64,000 nt of DNA from Micromonospora sp. NBC_01796 (GTDB lineage: Bacteria; Actinomycetota; Actinomycetes; Mycobacteriales; Micromonosporaceae): assembly GCF_035917455.1 (NCBI RefSeq), contig NZ_CP109078.1:8292001-8356000 (forward strand), written 5' to 3'. The position numbers and the translations under genes were made by a program. Within the stretch, counting starts at the first letter, position 1, and each line of letters begins with the position of its first letter. The notes beneath the pieces were generated by a model. It was not told the origin of the DNA. It did no database searches and was given only the letters and a program-made list of their open reading frames with translations. This document shows positions 49,163 to 57,416 of the stretch, piece by piece.

Positions 49163-49945
49163 TCAGAGGACCTGCGCGAGGAACTGTTGGAGCCGCTGGC
49201 TGCGGGGAGCGTCGAACACTTCCGCTGGCGGGCCCGCCTCGACCACCCGGCCACGGTCCATGAAGACGACCAGGTCCGCGACCTGCCGCGCGAAGCCCAT
49301 CTCATGGGTGACGACCACCATGGTCATCCCCTGTGACGCCAGATCCGCCATCAGGGCCAGGACGCCCTTCACGAGCTCGGGGTCGAGCGCCGAGGTCGCC
49401 TCGTCGAAGAGCATGACCTGCGGGGACATCGCCAAGGCACGGGCGATGGCCACCCGTTGCTGCTGGCCGCCGGAGAGCTGCGCCGGGCGCGCATCAGCCT
49501 TGTGGCGCAGACCGACCACATCAAGGTGGTGCAGCGCGACCTCCACCGCCTCGTCCGCCGGTAGCCGCCTGAGTTGTCGCAGCGCGAGCGTCACGTTCCG
49601 CAGCACGGTCAGATGGGGGAACAGGTTGAACTGCTGGAAGACCATGCCGATCTGCTGACGCAGCAGGTCGGGGTCGCGCCGCAGTACGCTCTCCCCGTCC
49701 AGGAGTACGTCGCCACGATCGGGCTCCAGCAGGCGGTTGACGGTTCGCAGCAGGGTGGACTTCCCCGAGCCGGAGGGGCCGATGACACACGCGGTCTGCC
49801 CCCGCCCGACGTCCAGATCCACTCCGCGCAGCACCTGGTGACGGCCGAACGCCAGGTGGATGTCCCGGGTGGACAGACTCACCGACCCGGTGTCGGCGGA
49901 AGTTCGGTCCGGCGGACCTACCTCTGGTTGGTGATCGTCAGGCAC
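49163..49945 (-). CDS. Polar amino acid ABC transporter ATP-binding protein (GlnQ/TcyC-like)
   Basis: This 260-residue ATPase has Walker [21 protein letters not shown] (about 50), Q-loop [20 protein letters not shown], signature [17 protein letters not shown] (about 155) and Walker [20 protein letters not shown]. The ending [20 protein letters not shown] is the short amino-acid-importer form. GTG 49945 overlaps the end of the permease by 8 bases, so the two are translationally linked. The protein begins with a 20-residue extra tail before the first strand. It is the last of a three-gene leftward operon (binding protein, permease, ATPase) headed by a SAM-I-like riboswitch. The likely cargo is methionine, cystine or another sulfur amino acid. 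Confidence 0.93.
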   Translation of the reverse strand: MPDDHQPEVGPPDRTSADTGSVSLSTRDIHLAFGRHQVLRGVDLDVGRGQTACVIGPSGSGKSTLLRTVNRLLEPDRGDVLLDGESVLRRDPDLLRQQIGMVFQQFNLFPHLTVLRNVTLALRQLRRLPADEAVEVALHHLDVVGLRHKADARPAQLSGGQQQRVAIARALAMSPQVMLFDEATSALDPELVKGVLALMADLASQGMTMVVVTHEMGFARQVADLVVFMDRGRVVEAGPPAEVFDAPRSQRLQQFLAQVL

Positions 49946-50717
49946 GTATCGTCCCTCCTGCGACAGCAGAACTCGCCGGGTCGGCGGCGAGTTCCTCCTC
50001 GTCGGGGCCACTCACGCCTGCGTGCCGCAGCCGCCGGTCGATTCCGTTCACCACGTGCGTCAGCGGCACCGTGATGACCAGATAGAAGAGGCCGGCCAGG
50101 AGCAGCGCGGACTCGTTGCCGGTGTTCGCGGCGTAGTCCTGGCCGACCCGGAACAGGTCCCGCTGGCTGGCGAGCAGGCCGAGAAAGTACACCAGGCTGG
50201 AGTCCTTGATCAGCGCGATCAGTTGGTTGACCCACGCCGGCAGGATCCGTCGGACCCCCTGCGGAATGATCACCAGCCGCATCGACGTCCGGTAGGACAG
50301 CCCGAGCGCCCGGCATGCCTCCAGTTGACTGGCCTCGACGCTCTGGATGCCGGACCGGAAGATCTCACCGATGTAGGCCGCGGCGATCAGCGACAACGCG
50401 AGAATGCCGAGCGGGTACGGGTTCGGCCCCCACCAGGCCATTCCGAGCGGGGCGAGTCCGACCCCGATGAGCAGGATGGTGACCGCCGCCGGCAGACCCC
50501 GGAACACATCCGTGTAGATGCGTGCCGGCCAGCGCAGCCAACGGGTCCGAGCCAGGCCGGCGACAGCGAGGAGCATGCCGAGCAGGGTGCCCAGGATGGC
50601 CGAGATCAGCGCGAGCAGCAGGGTGTTGCGCAGGCCGACCGTGAGCATCTCGGGCAGGGCTTCGCGCATCGACTCCAGGTCGAAGAACGTCTCCCACAAC
50701 GTCTTGAGGGTATCCAT
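49938..50717 (-). CDS. Polar amino acid ABC transporter permease
   Basis: This 259-residue membrane protein of the His/Glu/Gln/Arg family has helices [40 protein letters not shown] and [20 protein letters not shown]. The EAA loop is [20 protein letters not shown], followed by [20 protein letters not shown] (about residues 155-190). A hydrophilic tail of about 30 residues follows the last helix. ATG 50717 lies 42 nt after the binding-protein stop. It overlaps the ATPase start by 8 nt. It forms a homodimeric or single-permease importer with the neighbouring genes. Confidence 0.93.
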   Translation of the reverse strand: MDTLKTLWETFFDLESMREALPEMLTVGLRNTLLLALISAILGTLLGMLLAVAGLARTRWLRWPARIYTDVFRGLPAAVTILLIGVGLAPLGMAWWGPNPYPLGILALSLIAAAYIGEIFRSGIQSVEASQLEACRALGLSYRTSMRLVIIPQGVRRILPAWVNQLIALIKDSSLVYFLGLLASQRDLFRVGQDYAANTGNESALLLAGLFYLVITVPLTHVVNGIDRRLRHAGVSGPDEEELAADPASSAVAGGTIRA

Positions 50718-50758
50718 CGCCTTACCTGTCTCGAACCCGTTGACCGGTCACCCTCGGA

Positions 50759-51631
50759 TCAGGCCGAGGGGGTGGCGGCGGGACTCGTCCTGACCGCCGG
50801 GTACGCGACGTTGCCGCTGCCGGGCTTGAAGGTGTCCGGGACAGGACGTCCCGGGTAGTACTGCTCCTGCAGCCGAGTCCAGGTGCCATCCTCGATCACC
50901 TGGTCGAGACCCTTGTTCAGCGCCTCGCGCAGTGCGTCGCTGCCCTTCGCGACCGCGAACGCGGTCGGCGCGGAACTGAGCTGCTTCTCCACCAGGACAA
51001 TCTTTCCGGCGCTGTCCTGGGCGGACTTCTCCCCGATTTCGGCCGGCGAGATCCAGGCGTCCGCGGTCTTGGCCTTCAACTGGTTGATTGCGCCGTTGTA
51101 GTCCGGGACGCGTACCGGATCGAGCCCTTCCTTGGTGGCATAGTCATCCTGGACCGTGCCCTGGACAACAACCACTCGGGTGCCCTTGAGATCCGCAAAA
51201 CTCTTGATCGGCGACCCGGCCGGTACGTCGAGACCGAAGTAGCCGAAGTCATACCCGTTGCCGAAGTCCACCGTCTTCTTACGGGCCTCGGTGATGGTGA
51301 TGGAGGAACTGCCCACGTCGAACTTGTGGTTGTTGACCTGCGCGAGCAAGGAGGAGAACTCGGTGCCGACAAACTCGACCTTCAGCCCCACCTTGCCGGC
51401 AACGGCGCTCAGCAGGTCGTTGTCGAAGCCGGTGAACTTCCCGTCCTTGAGATAGACGTTGGGCGGGGCGTCGCTGAGCGTACCGACCCGGAGGACACCG
51501 GGTTGGAGCAGCTTGTACGGGTTGTCGGCCGAGTCGGTGGACGACGACGAACCGCAGCCGGCAGCAGCACCGACCAGTGCGAGGGCCGCGGCGGCGGGCA
51601 GCAGACGTGCGAGGACAGATGACAGACGCAT
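50759..51631 (-). CDS. Polar amino acid ABC transporter substrate-binding lipoprotein
   Basis: This 290-residue family 3 binding protein has a signal peptide with lipobox LVGAAAGC (about residue 26) and a Ser/Thr linker. The fold follows: LRVGTLSDAPPNVYLKDGKF, GFDNDLLSAVAGKVGLKVEF, DVGSSSITITEARKKTVDFG and DAWISPAEIGEKS. ATG 51631 lies after GGAG. The mRNA leader is very long: a SAM-I-like aptamer at 51900-51987 and terminator-like hairpins at 51646-51680 lie between promoter and start. It is therefore expected to be repressed when S-adenosylmethionine is plentiful. Cargo is predicted from regulation, not from the sequence itself. Confidence 0.92.
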   Translation of the reverse strand: MRLSSVLARLLPAAAALALVGAAAGCGSSSSTDSADNPYKLLQPGVLRVGTLSDAPPNVYLKDGKFTGFDNDLLSAVAGKVGLKVEFVGTEFSSLLAQVNNHKFDVGSSSITITEARKKTVDFGNGYDFGYFGLDVPAGSPIKSFADLKGTRVVVVQGTVQDDYATKEGLDPVRVPDYNGAINQLKAKTADAWISPAEIGEKSAQDSAGKIVLVEKQLSSAPTAFAVAKGSDALREALNKGLDQVIEDGTWTRLQEQYYPGRPVPDTFKPGSGNVAYPAVRTSPAATPSA

Positions 51632-51645
51632 GTGTGGAACTCCAG

Positions 51646-51680
51646 AAAAATACGCGCGGCACAGCCGCCGGAGAACCGGC
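51646..51680 (-). terminator. Overlapping hairpins with T-run before the amino-acid transporter (possible riboswitch expression platform)
   Basis: On the minus strand GCGGC-TGT-GCCGC (51656-51668) is followed by GCGTA and TTTTT (51646-51650), just before the ribosome-binding site. A second hairpin, GCCGG-TTCT-CCGGC (51667-51680), shares two bases with it, so the two may compete. A U-run of this kind is rare in this genome. Confidence 0.55.
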
Positions 51681-51899
51681 AGGAATGGTGGCGCGACAGC
51701 CTGACCCGAACGGCGTGTTACAGCCGTTTCAGGAATGGTGGGAAAAGATGCCGGCGCGGTGTGACGACCAGCAGTCGGGTTCAGCCGTACTGGCGACAGA
51801 GCATGGTGCTGGTACGGCACAGATCGACATGCCGACGCCACCAATGCCACGTGACGTGCAGCCGACTCACTCGTTCGGCACGCGTACCCACGGAACAAA
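51681..51899 (-). other. Long 5' leader between riboswitch and binding-protein gene
   Basis: About 220 nt of non-coding leader contain the 12-nt direct repeat CCACCATTCCTG twice (minus strand, near 51679-51690 and 51730-51741). A 33-codon open frame (start near 51831, product starts MSICAVPAPC) also lies here, without good evidence of translation. Confidence 0.4.
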
Positions 51900-51987
51900 C
51901 CTCCATCGGTCCTGGCGGTAGCACCCGCACCCGATGGGGGGTTGCTGCGACGTCAACGAGCCAGGTCTCTCAGTCGCTCTGGATGGG
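51900..51987 (-). ncRNA. SAM-I (S-box)-like riboswitch
   Basis: On the minus strand the stretch beginning CCCATCCAGAG matches the actinobacterial S-box start. The outer stem CCATC (51986-51982) pairs with GATGG (51907-51903). Inside are GCGAC and GTCGC, which close P2 around GAGAGACCTGGCTCGTTGA, then GCAACC, a P3 arm and the signature GGTGCTACC. This is the core order of SAM-I aptamers. The P4 arm after GGTGCTA is very short. It lies upstream of the amino-acid ABC operon, so SAM should lower uptake. Confidence 0.82.
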
Positions 51988-52062
51988 CTCCGTCAGCTTA
52001 CTGAACCGGGGCGGAATTGTTCCAGCCAGAAACGGTACGTGTGGCGCTCACCACCGCCGTGA

Positions 52063-53013
52063 TCAGTTCACCAGCACGATCTTTCCACGCGCATGCCGGC
52101 CTTCGCTCAGTTCGTGTGCGGCCGCGGCCTCGGTAAGCGGGAACGCCGCCGCGACCGGCACCCGCAACCGGCCCTCGTCGGCGAGCGCGACCGCGATCGC
52201 GAGGCCGTGCACCGCCAGCGGGTCGGCTGGTGCTCCCACGGCCACGCCCGTGTCGTCTGCCGGCGCACCGTGTGACATGTGTACGCCGTGTGCCGCAGCG
52301 GTCCGATCCGCGATCGTCACCACACGCGCCGGGTTGCCGGCGATGGCGACGAGGTCCGGCAACGCCCCTGCGGCACAGTCGAACACCGCGTCCACTCCGG
52401 CCGGTGCCAGTGCCCGGACCCGTTCCACCAGCCCCGATCCGTACGTCGTCGGCTCGGCGCCGAGGACACGGAGAAAGTCGTGGTTGTGCTCGCTGGCCGT
52501 ACCGATGACGGTGGCACCGCGAGCGACCGCCAACTGGACGGCGATGGTGCCCACCCCGCCCGCCGCGCCCTGCACCAGCAGGGTCTGCCCGGCGTCGACC
52601 GCGAGCCGGTCGAGGACACGGGTGGCGGTCTCGACGCTGCCCGCGGCGCCGCCGGCTTCCTCCCAACTCCACCCGGCGGGTTTGGGTGCCCAGGCAGCCA
52701 GGACCGCGAAGTCGGCGTTGGCACCGCGTACGGCCGATCTGGTCATACCGAACACCTCGTCACCGATCCGGACGCCGGTGACGTCGGGGCCGATCTCGTC
52801 CACCACGCCCGCGGCGTCGAACCCGGTCCGGAACGGGAAGGTCACGGGCACCATCTCGCGCCACGCCCCGGAACGGATGGACACCTCCCCCGGCGAGATC
52901 CCGGAGGTCCGTACGGCGACGCGGATCTCGCCCGGTCCCGCGTGCGGGGCCTCCACCTCGGCGACGTGCAGGACGCTGGACGGGCCGTACTCGGTGAATT
53001 GGATCGCTCTCAT
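52063..53013 (-). CDS. Zinc-free quinone oxidoreductase (medium-chain dehydrogenase family)
   Basis: This 316-residue protein has the QOR-type N-terminal domain (MRAIQFTEYGPSSVLHVAEV, SIRSGAWREMVPVTFPFRTG). Its NADP-binding Rossmann motif is LLVQGAAGGVGTIAVQLAVA (A-A-G-x-V-G, about residue 143). The C-terminus is LSEGRHARGKIVLV, the typical H-A/xGKxVL end of quinone reductases. No structural zinc cysteines are present. It uses NADPH to reduce quinones or enones. ATG 53013 gives the standard length. It is divergent from the TetR gene at 53062 with 48 nt between, so the regulator probably represses it. Confidence 0.92.
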   Translation of the reverse strand: MRAIQFTEYGPSSVLHVAEVEAPHAGPGEIRVAVRTSGISPGEVSIRSGAWREMVPVTFPFRTGFDAAGVVDEIGPDVTGVRIGDEVFGMTRSAVRGANADFAVLAAWAPKPAGWSWEEAGGAAGSVETATRVLDRLAVDAGQTLLVQGAAGGVGTIAVQLAVARGATVIGTASEHNHDFLRVLGAEPTTYGSGLVERVRALAPAGVDAVFDCAAGALPDLVAIAGNPARVVTIADRTAAAHGVHMSHGAPADDTGVAVGAPADPLAVHGLAIAVALADEGRLRVPVAAAFPLTEAAAAHELSEGRHARGKIVLVN

Positions 53014-53048
53014 GCGGCGACCGTAACGGAGCACCCCGTCCGTTTGGC

Positions 53049-53062
53049 TAAAGTGAGAGCGG
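53049..53062 (+). promoter_or_regulatory. Putative -10 element for a leaderless tetR transcript
   Basis: TAAAGT at 53049-53054 is followed by 7 nt and GTG 53062. GTG 53053 in the same frame would overlap the box and is less likely as the start. Confidence 0.4.
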
Positions 53063-53685
53063 TGACGGCCGAAGTGATAACGCAGCTCCGTGCGGACGCC
53101 CGGGAAAACCGGGGGCGCATCCTCGCGGTCGCTCGCGCGGCCTTCGCCGCCGAGGGCCTCGACGTGCCGATCCGGGAGATCGCCCGGCGCGCCGAGGTCG
53201 GTGTCGCGACCGTCTACCGGCACTTCCAGACCAAGGAGGCGCTGCTCACCGAGGCCTTTGCCGAGCAGCTGGCCCTCTGCTCGGCGGTCGTGCGGGAGGG
53301 TCTGGCCGCCGACGACCCCTGGCGCGGGTTCGGCCTGGTGATCCGGAAACTCATGGAGATGCATGCCCTCGACCGGGGCTTCGCCCGCGCCTTCACCTCG
53401 CAGCTCCCCCAGGCGGTCGACTTCGCCGCCGACCGCGATCGCACGCTGCGTCTGCTGCTCGAACTGGTACGACGGGCGAAGGACGCCGGCTCCCTGCGGC
53501 AGGACTTCGTGCTGGAGGACTTCAGCCTGGCGCTGATGGCGAACGAGGGCATCCGGGCCGAGACGCCCGAGATGAGGGTGGCGGCGTCGCGCCGCTTCGC
53601 GGCCCTGATGATCCAGTCCTTCCAGGCGAACCCCGTCCCGATGCCGCTTCCGCCGCCCGTTCGGTTACCCCTGTCCCGACGTTGA
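53062..53685 (+). CDS. TetR-family transcriptional regulator
   Basis: This 207-residue protein has a helix-turn-helix at about 12-60 (GRILAVARAAFAAEGLDVPI, then IARRAEVGVATVYRHFQTKE) and a ligand domain (about 75-195; KLMEMHALDRGFARAFTSQL, LLLELVRRAKDAGSLRQDF). This is the TetR_C group often seen next to quinone reductases and SDR genes. GTG 53062 appears leaderless. It is divergent from the quinone oxidoreductase gene, which it probably controls. The ligand is unknown; a quinone or electrophile is the usual kind for such pairs. Confidence 0.93.
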   Translation: MTAEVITQLRADARENRGRILAVARAAFAAEGLDVPIREIARRAEVGVATVYRHFQTKEALLTEAFAEQLALCSAVVREGLAADDPWRGFGLVIRKLMEMHALDRGFARAFTSQLPQAVDFAADRDRTLRLLLELVRRAKDAGSLRQDFVLEDFSLALMANEGIRAETPEMRVAASRRFAALMIQSFQANPVPMPLPPPVRLPLSRR

Positions 53686-53692
53686 CCGTTCG

Positions 53693-54181
53693 CTATTGGA
53701 GCCCGGTGCGGACCGAGGTGATGCGGTGGGTGTTGAAGCCGAGCCAGTGCATCCGGCCCCGATAGCGGGCGTGCTCGATCTTGAGGCAGCGGTCCATGAC
53801 CACCGTCAACCCGCCGTCCTCCGCGATCTGCCCGCCCTCGGCGTTGATCACCCCGAACTGGCACCAGAGGGCGCCGGCATTGATGGCGACAGCCTCCCGG
53901 GCGATCGCCGGCAGCGCGCTCGGCGCGCGGAAGACGTTCACGACGTCCACCGGCACGGGTACGTCGAGCAGGCTCGGGTAGCTGGTCTCACCCAGAATCG
54001 TCGTCTCGCGGGGGTTCACGGGGATGACCCGGTAGCCGTGTCGTTTGAGGTAGTAGCCGACAAAATAGCTGGCCCGAAGCTCGTTGTTCGACAGACCGAC
54101 GATCGCGATGGTCCGGGTGGTGTGCAGCACGCGCTGGATCGTCGACGGGTCCTGGTACCGAGCGAGATCTGTCGTGGTCAT
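53693..54181 (-). CDS. CoA-binding domain protein (YccU-like)
   Basis: This 162-residue protein has a CoA-binding Rossmann fold: IAIVGLSNNELRASYFVGYY at the nucleotide-binding N-terminus, GYRVIPVNPRETTILGETSY, and VDVVNVFRAPSALPAIAREA near the middle. The late ALWCQFGVINAEGG and DRCLKIEHAR stretch holds the Cys/His pair typical of the YccU group. Catalysis is not established for the family. Its ATG overlaps the MetY stop (ATGA), so it is coupled to sulfur amino acid synthesis; this linkage recurs in many actinomycetes. A sulfur or acyl-CoA related role is suggested only by context. Confidence 0.88.
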   Translation of the reverse strand: MTTTDLARYQDPSTIQRVLHTTRTIAIVGLSNNELRASYFVGYYLKRHGYRVIPVNPRETTILGETSYPSLLDVPVPVDVVNVFRAPSALPAIAREAVAINAGALWCQFGVINAEGGQIAEDGGLTVVMDRCLKIEHARYRGRMHWLGFNTHRITSVRTGLQ

Positions 54182-55536
54182 GCCGCCGATACCTCATTTC
54201 CCGCCGTTGCGGCGACTGCCCCCGCCGTTGCCGCGACCTTGGCGAAACCCTGTTCCAGGTCCCAGATCAGGTCCTCGACGGATTCCGTGCCGACCGACAG
54301 GCGTACGGTACCCGGTCCGACGCCGGCCGCCCGCAGTTCGTCGTCGCTCAGTTGGCGGTGCGTGGTGCTGGCGGGGTGGATGATCAGACTCTTCGCGTCG
54401 CCCACGTTCGCCAGGTGGGACCAGAGGGTCACGCCCCGGATGAGGTCCTGCCCGCCGGATCGGCCACCGGCGCAGTCGAACGAGAACACCGCGCCCGCCC
54501 CGCCCGGCAGGTACTTCTCCACGAGTGACCGGTACCTGCTCGTCGGCAGGCCGGGGTAGGTCACGTTCGTCGCCAGGTCGTGCGACTCGAGGAACGCCGC
54601 GACCGTACGCGCGTTCTCGACGTGGCGCTGCATCCGCAGCGACAGCGTTTCGAGCCCCTGCAGGAACAGGAACGCGTTGAACGGCGAGAGCGCCCCGCCG
54701 AGGTCGCGCAGGGTCTCCGCCCGCAGCTTCATCAGGTAACCGTAGGCGCCGAACGTCTCGTGGAACTGGAGTCCGTGGTACGCCGGAGACGGATCCGCGA
54801 TCACCGGGAACCGCCCGTTGGACCAGTTGAACGTACCCGCCTCGACGACCACTCCGCCGATGCTCGTACCGTGGCCGCCGATGAACTTGGTCGCCGAGTG
54901 GATGACGATGTCGGCGCCCCATTCGATCGGGCGGCACAGGTACGGCGTGGCGAACGTGTTGTCCACGACCAACGGCAGCTCGTGCTCGTGGGCGATCGCC
55001 GCCACGGTCTCGATGTCCAGGACGTTCCCGGCGGGATTGCCGATCGTCTCACCGAAGAACGCCTTCGTGTTGGGACGGACCGCCCGCCGCCACGCGTCCG
55101 GATCATCGGGGTCGACCCAGGTCAGCTCGACGCTCATCTTGCGCAACAGGTGCTTGAACTGGTTCACCGTCCCGCCGTAGAGCGCCGTGGACGACACGAC
55201 GTGGTCGCCCGGCTGCAGCAGGGTGAAGAGCGCGGCCGCCTGGGCGGCGATGCCACTGGAGAACGCCACCGCCCCGGAGCCGCCCTCGAGGTTCGCCATC
55301 CGCTCCTCGAACACCGCGACGGTCGGGTTCATGATGCGCGAGTACGTGTTCCCGTACTCCTGCAGGTTGAAGTAGGCCGCCGCCGATTCCGGGTCCTCGA
55401 AGACGTAGCTGGTCGTCTGGAAGATCGGCACCGCGCGAGCGCCCGTGTTCGGGTCGGGTCGTTGCCCGGCGTGCAACTGCCGGGTCTCGAATCCGTATGC
55501 GTGGTCTTCCTCCGTCCGCAGGGGCTTGTCGGTCAC
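54178..55536 (-). CDS. metY: O-acetylhomoserine sulfhydrylase
   Basis: This 452-residue protein of the Cys/Met metabolism PLP family starts with [20 protein letters not shown] and has [20 protein letters not shown], then [20 protein letters not shown]. The PLP lysine is in [17 protein letters not shown] (about residue 240). A C-terminal [18 protein letters not shown] region follows. MetY makes homocysteine from O-acetylhomoserine and sulfide. GTG 55536 overlaps the MetX stop (GTGA), and its own stop overlaps the CoA-binding ATG. Co-translation with MetX, which supplies O-acetylhomoserine, is therefore clear. It acts in the cytoplasm. Confidence 0.95.
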   Translation of the reverse strand: MTDKPLRTEEDHAYGFETRQLHAGQRPDPNTGARAVPIFQTTSYVFEDPESAAAYFNLQEYGNTYSRIMNPTVAVFEERMANLEGGSGAVAFSSGIAAQAAALFTLLQPGDHVVSSTALYGGTVNQFKHLLRKMSVELTWVDPDDPDAWRRAVRPNTKAFFGETIGNPAGNVLDIETVAAIAHEHELPLVVDNTFATPYLCRPIEWGADIVIHSATKFIGGHGTSIGGVVVEAGTFNWSNGRFPVIADPSPAYHGLQFHETFGAYGYLMKLRAETLRDLGGALSPFNAFLFLQGLETLSLRMQRHVENARTVAAFLESHDLATNVTYPGLPTSRYRSLVEKYLPGGAGAVFSFDCAGGRSGGQDLIRGVTLWSHLANVGDAKSLIIHPASTTHRQLSDDELRAAGVGPGTVRLSVGTESVEDLIWDLEQGFAKVAATAGAVAATAGNEVSAA

Positions 55537-56771
55537 GAAGGCCTCTTTCCTTGGTGTACGCCGACAGCCCGGCCGTGGGCCAGGAACTGGCGGATGATGG
55601 GGGTCTGGCGTGCCTCCTCCAGCAGGAAGCAGTCGTGCCCGTACGGCGCGTCGATCAGGTGGTACTCGACCGGCTTGCCGAGGGTGCGGAGCGCGTCCTC
55701 GATCTCCGTCGACGCCGACGGCGGATAGAGCCAGTCCGAGCTGAAGGCGATCAGCAGGGTCCGGGCAGACATGCCTTCGAGGGCCCGGACCAGTGATCCG
55801 CCGCCGTGCTGCCGTCCGAGGTCGAAGTATGTCAGCGCCCGCGACAGGTAGAGGTAGGTGTTGGCGTCGAAGCGCCGGACGAACGAGTCGGCCTGGTGGC
55901 GCAGGTAGTTCTCGACCTCGAACTCCGGCTCGGTGATCGTGTAGCGGATGTCGTCGGCGTACTGCAGCCGTCGGCCGAACTTGTCGTCCAGCGCCGGCCC
56001 GGACAGGTACGTGACGTGGCCGACCATCCTGCCCACGCCCATGCCGCCGTCCGGCGCCCGGCCCGTGCCGTAGTAGTGACCGCCCTGCCAGGCGGGATCG
56101 CGCAGGATCGCGTCCCGCGCGATCGCATTCCAGGCCAGGCCCTGCGGGTGGAGGGCGTGCGTGCTGGCGATCGCCACGACGGCGTCGACCTGGTCGGGAA
56201 ACAGGACCGCCCATTCGAGCGCCTGCATGCCGCCGAGTGATCCGCCGGCCACCGCGGCGAGTCGGTCGATGCCGAGAACGTCCAGGAACGCGCGCTGCGT
56301 CCGTACCATGTCCGCCACGGTGACCACCGGAAAGTCGGCGCCGTACGGCCTGCCTGTCGCCGGGTTGGTAGACGACGGCCCGGTGGTGCCGCGACAGCCG
56401 CCGAGCAGGTTGGTGGCGATGACGAAGTACCGGTCGGTGTCGAATGCCTTGCCCGGCCCGATCATCCCGTCCCACCAGCCGAGCCCTCGTCCGGCCGTGC
56501 CGTCACGATCGGTCGCCGCGAACCCGTCGCGGGTGCTCTCCTCGGACGGTGTCTGCGACAGACCCGCCGCGTGGGCGTCGCCACTGAGCGCGTGGCACAC
56601 CAGGATGACGTTGTCACGCTCGGGCGAGAGAAGGCCGTAGGTCTCGTACGCCACCCGGATCGGGCCCAGCTCACGGCCACAGTCGAGTCGCACCGGCTCG
56701 GGCAGGTCGAGGTACCGCGTCTTGACGGCGCCGACCGAGGCGGACCGCGCTGGTGCCACGGGTGTACTCAT
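55533..56771 (-). CDS. metX: Homoserine O-acetyltransferase
   Basis: This 412-residue alpha/beta hydrolase-type transferase has VRLDCGRELGPIRVAYETYG at the N-terminus and the HALSGDAHAAG oxyanion region. The nucleophile serine is in AAVAGGSLGGMQALEW (about residue 175), with late Asp and His in LIAFSSDWLYPP and IDAPYGHDCFLLEEARQT. It acetylates homoserine in the direct-sulfhydrylation methionine pathway. ATG 56771 is seven nt after GGGAGGAG. It heads the metX-metY-CoA-binding operon, divergent from the OsmC gene. No riboswitch is found right before it, in contrast to the amino-acid transporter 5 kb to the left. Confidence 0.95.
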   Translation of the reverse strand: MSTPVAPARSASVGAVKTRYLDLPEPVRLDCGRELGPIRVAYETYGLLSPERDNVILVCHALSGDAHAAGLSQTPSEESTRDGFAATDRDGTAGRGLGWWDGMIGPGKAFDTDRYFVIATNLLGGCRGTTGPSSTNPATGRPYGADFPVVTVADMVRTQRAFLDVLGIDRLAAVAGGSLGGMQALEWAVLFPDQVDAVVAIASTHALHPQGLAWNAIARDAILRDPAWQGGHYYGTGRAPDGGMGVGRMVGHVTYLSGPALDDKFGRRLQYADDIRYTITEPEFEVENYLRHQADSFVRRFDANTYLYLSRALTYFDLGRQHGGGSLVRALEGMSARTLLIAFSSDWLYPPSASTEIEDALRTLGKPVEYHLIDAPYGHDCFLLEEARQTPIIRQFLAHGRAVGVHQGKRPS

Positions 56772-56789
56772 AGCCAATCTCCTCCCCTC

Positions 56790-56822
56790 GGGGTATTGTC
56801 TACCACCTTCGTAGGTAATTAG
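56790..56822. promoter_or_regulatory. AT-rich divergent promoter region with TACC...GGTA palindrome
   Basis: CTACCACCTTCGTAGGTA (56800-56817) is an imperfect inverted repeat in the 83 nt between metX and the OsmC gene. TTGTCT (56796-56801) could be a -35 box for the rightward gene. It may bind a cysteine- or methionine-responsive regulator. Confidence 0.3.
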
Positions 56823-56854
56823 GCGAACGGGGCGTGGAAGGTGGAGCACGCATT

Positions 56855-57403
56855 ATGACGACTGTCGACAACGGCGTTAACGTTCAGGCACTGCTCGACG
56901 CACGGCAAGCGCTGAAGGGCGCACCCGAGGCCGCCCAGTTCACCTGGCGGGCGTCCTCGAAGTGGCAGAACGGGGTGCACAGCACCACGACGGTGGGGAA
57001 CTTCTTCGGCCTCGGGCAGGAGCAGGCCCACAAGTCCGAGACGGTGTTCGACGCCGACCACCCCGAGGTCTTCGCGGCCGAGGACAACGGCATCACCCCG
57101 ATCGAGTACCTCCTCGTCGGCCTGGCGAGCTGCCTGACCGCGGGTGTGGCGTCGGTCGCGCAGAACCGCGGCATCCAGTTGCGTTCGGTGGAGGCGACGG
57201 TCGAAGGCCAGCACGACATCCGGGGCATCCTCGGCGTCGACAGCGACGTCCGCAACGGCTTCAACGACATCAAGGTCACGTTCAACATCGACGCGGACGC
57301 GTCGAAGCAGGAGATCGAGGCGCTGGTGGCCCAGTCCCAGAAGCGCTCCGCCGTCTTCGACGCCCTGACGAACCCGACCGACGTCACCGTCGAGGTCGCC
57401 TGA
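56855..57403 (+). CDS. OsmC-family protein
   Basis: This 182-residue protein of the OsmC/Ohr fold has FTWRASSKWQNGVHSTTTVG, HPEVFAAEDNGITPIEYLLV with the catalytic cysteine in GLASCLTAGVASVAQNRG (about residue 92), and the C-terminal KRSAVFDALTNPTDVTVEVA. In the peroxidase OsmC a second cysteine lies where this has Ser (KRS-A). A dithiol peroxidase cycle is therefore unlikely, and it may be one of the single-Cys OsmC-like proteins. ATG 56855 follows GGTGGAG. It is divergent from metX, and a flavin monooxygenase gene begins within 20 nt of its stop. Confidence 0.9.
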   Translation: MTTVDNGVNVQALLDARQALKGAPEAAQFTWRASSKWQNGVHSTTTVGNFFGLGQEQAHKSETVFDADHPEVFAAEDNGITPIEYLLVGLASCLTAGVASVAQNRGIQLRSVEATVEGQHDIRGILGVDSDVRNGFNDIKVTFNIDADASKQEIEALVAQSQKRSAVFDALTNPTDVTVEVA

Positions 57404-57416
57404 GGGGGTCCGAGCC

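Noticed and set aside
51632-53026. 464-codon plus-strand frame over the riboswitch and quinone reductase
   Set aside because: Antisense to a clear quinone reductase and to the structured leader; no family pattern.
54178-56475. 765-codon fused frame joining part of metX with metY
   Set aside because: The left part is out of frame with metX; metX and metY each have full motifs and a GTGA overlap, so it is two genes.
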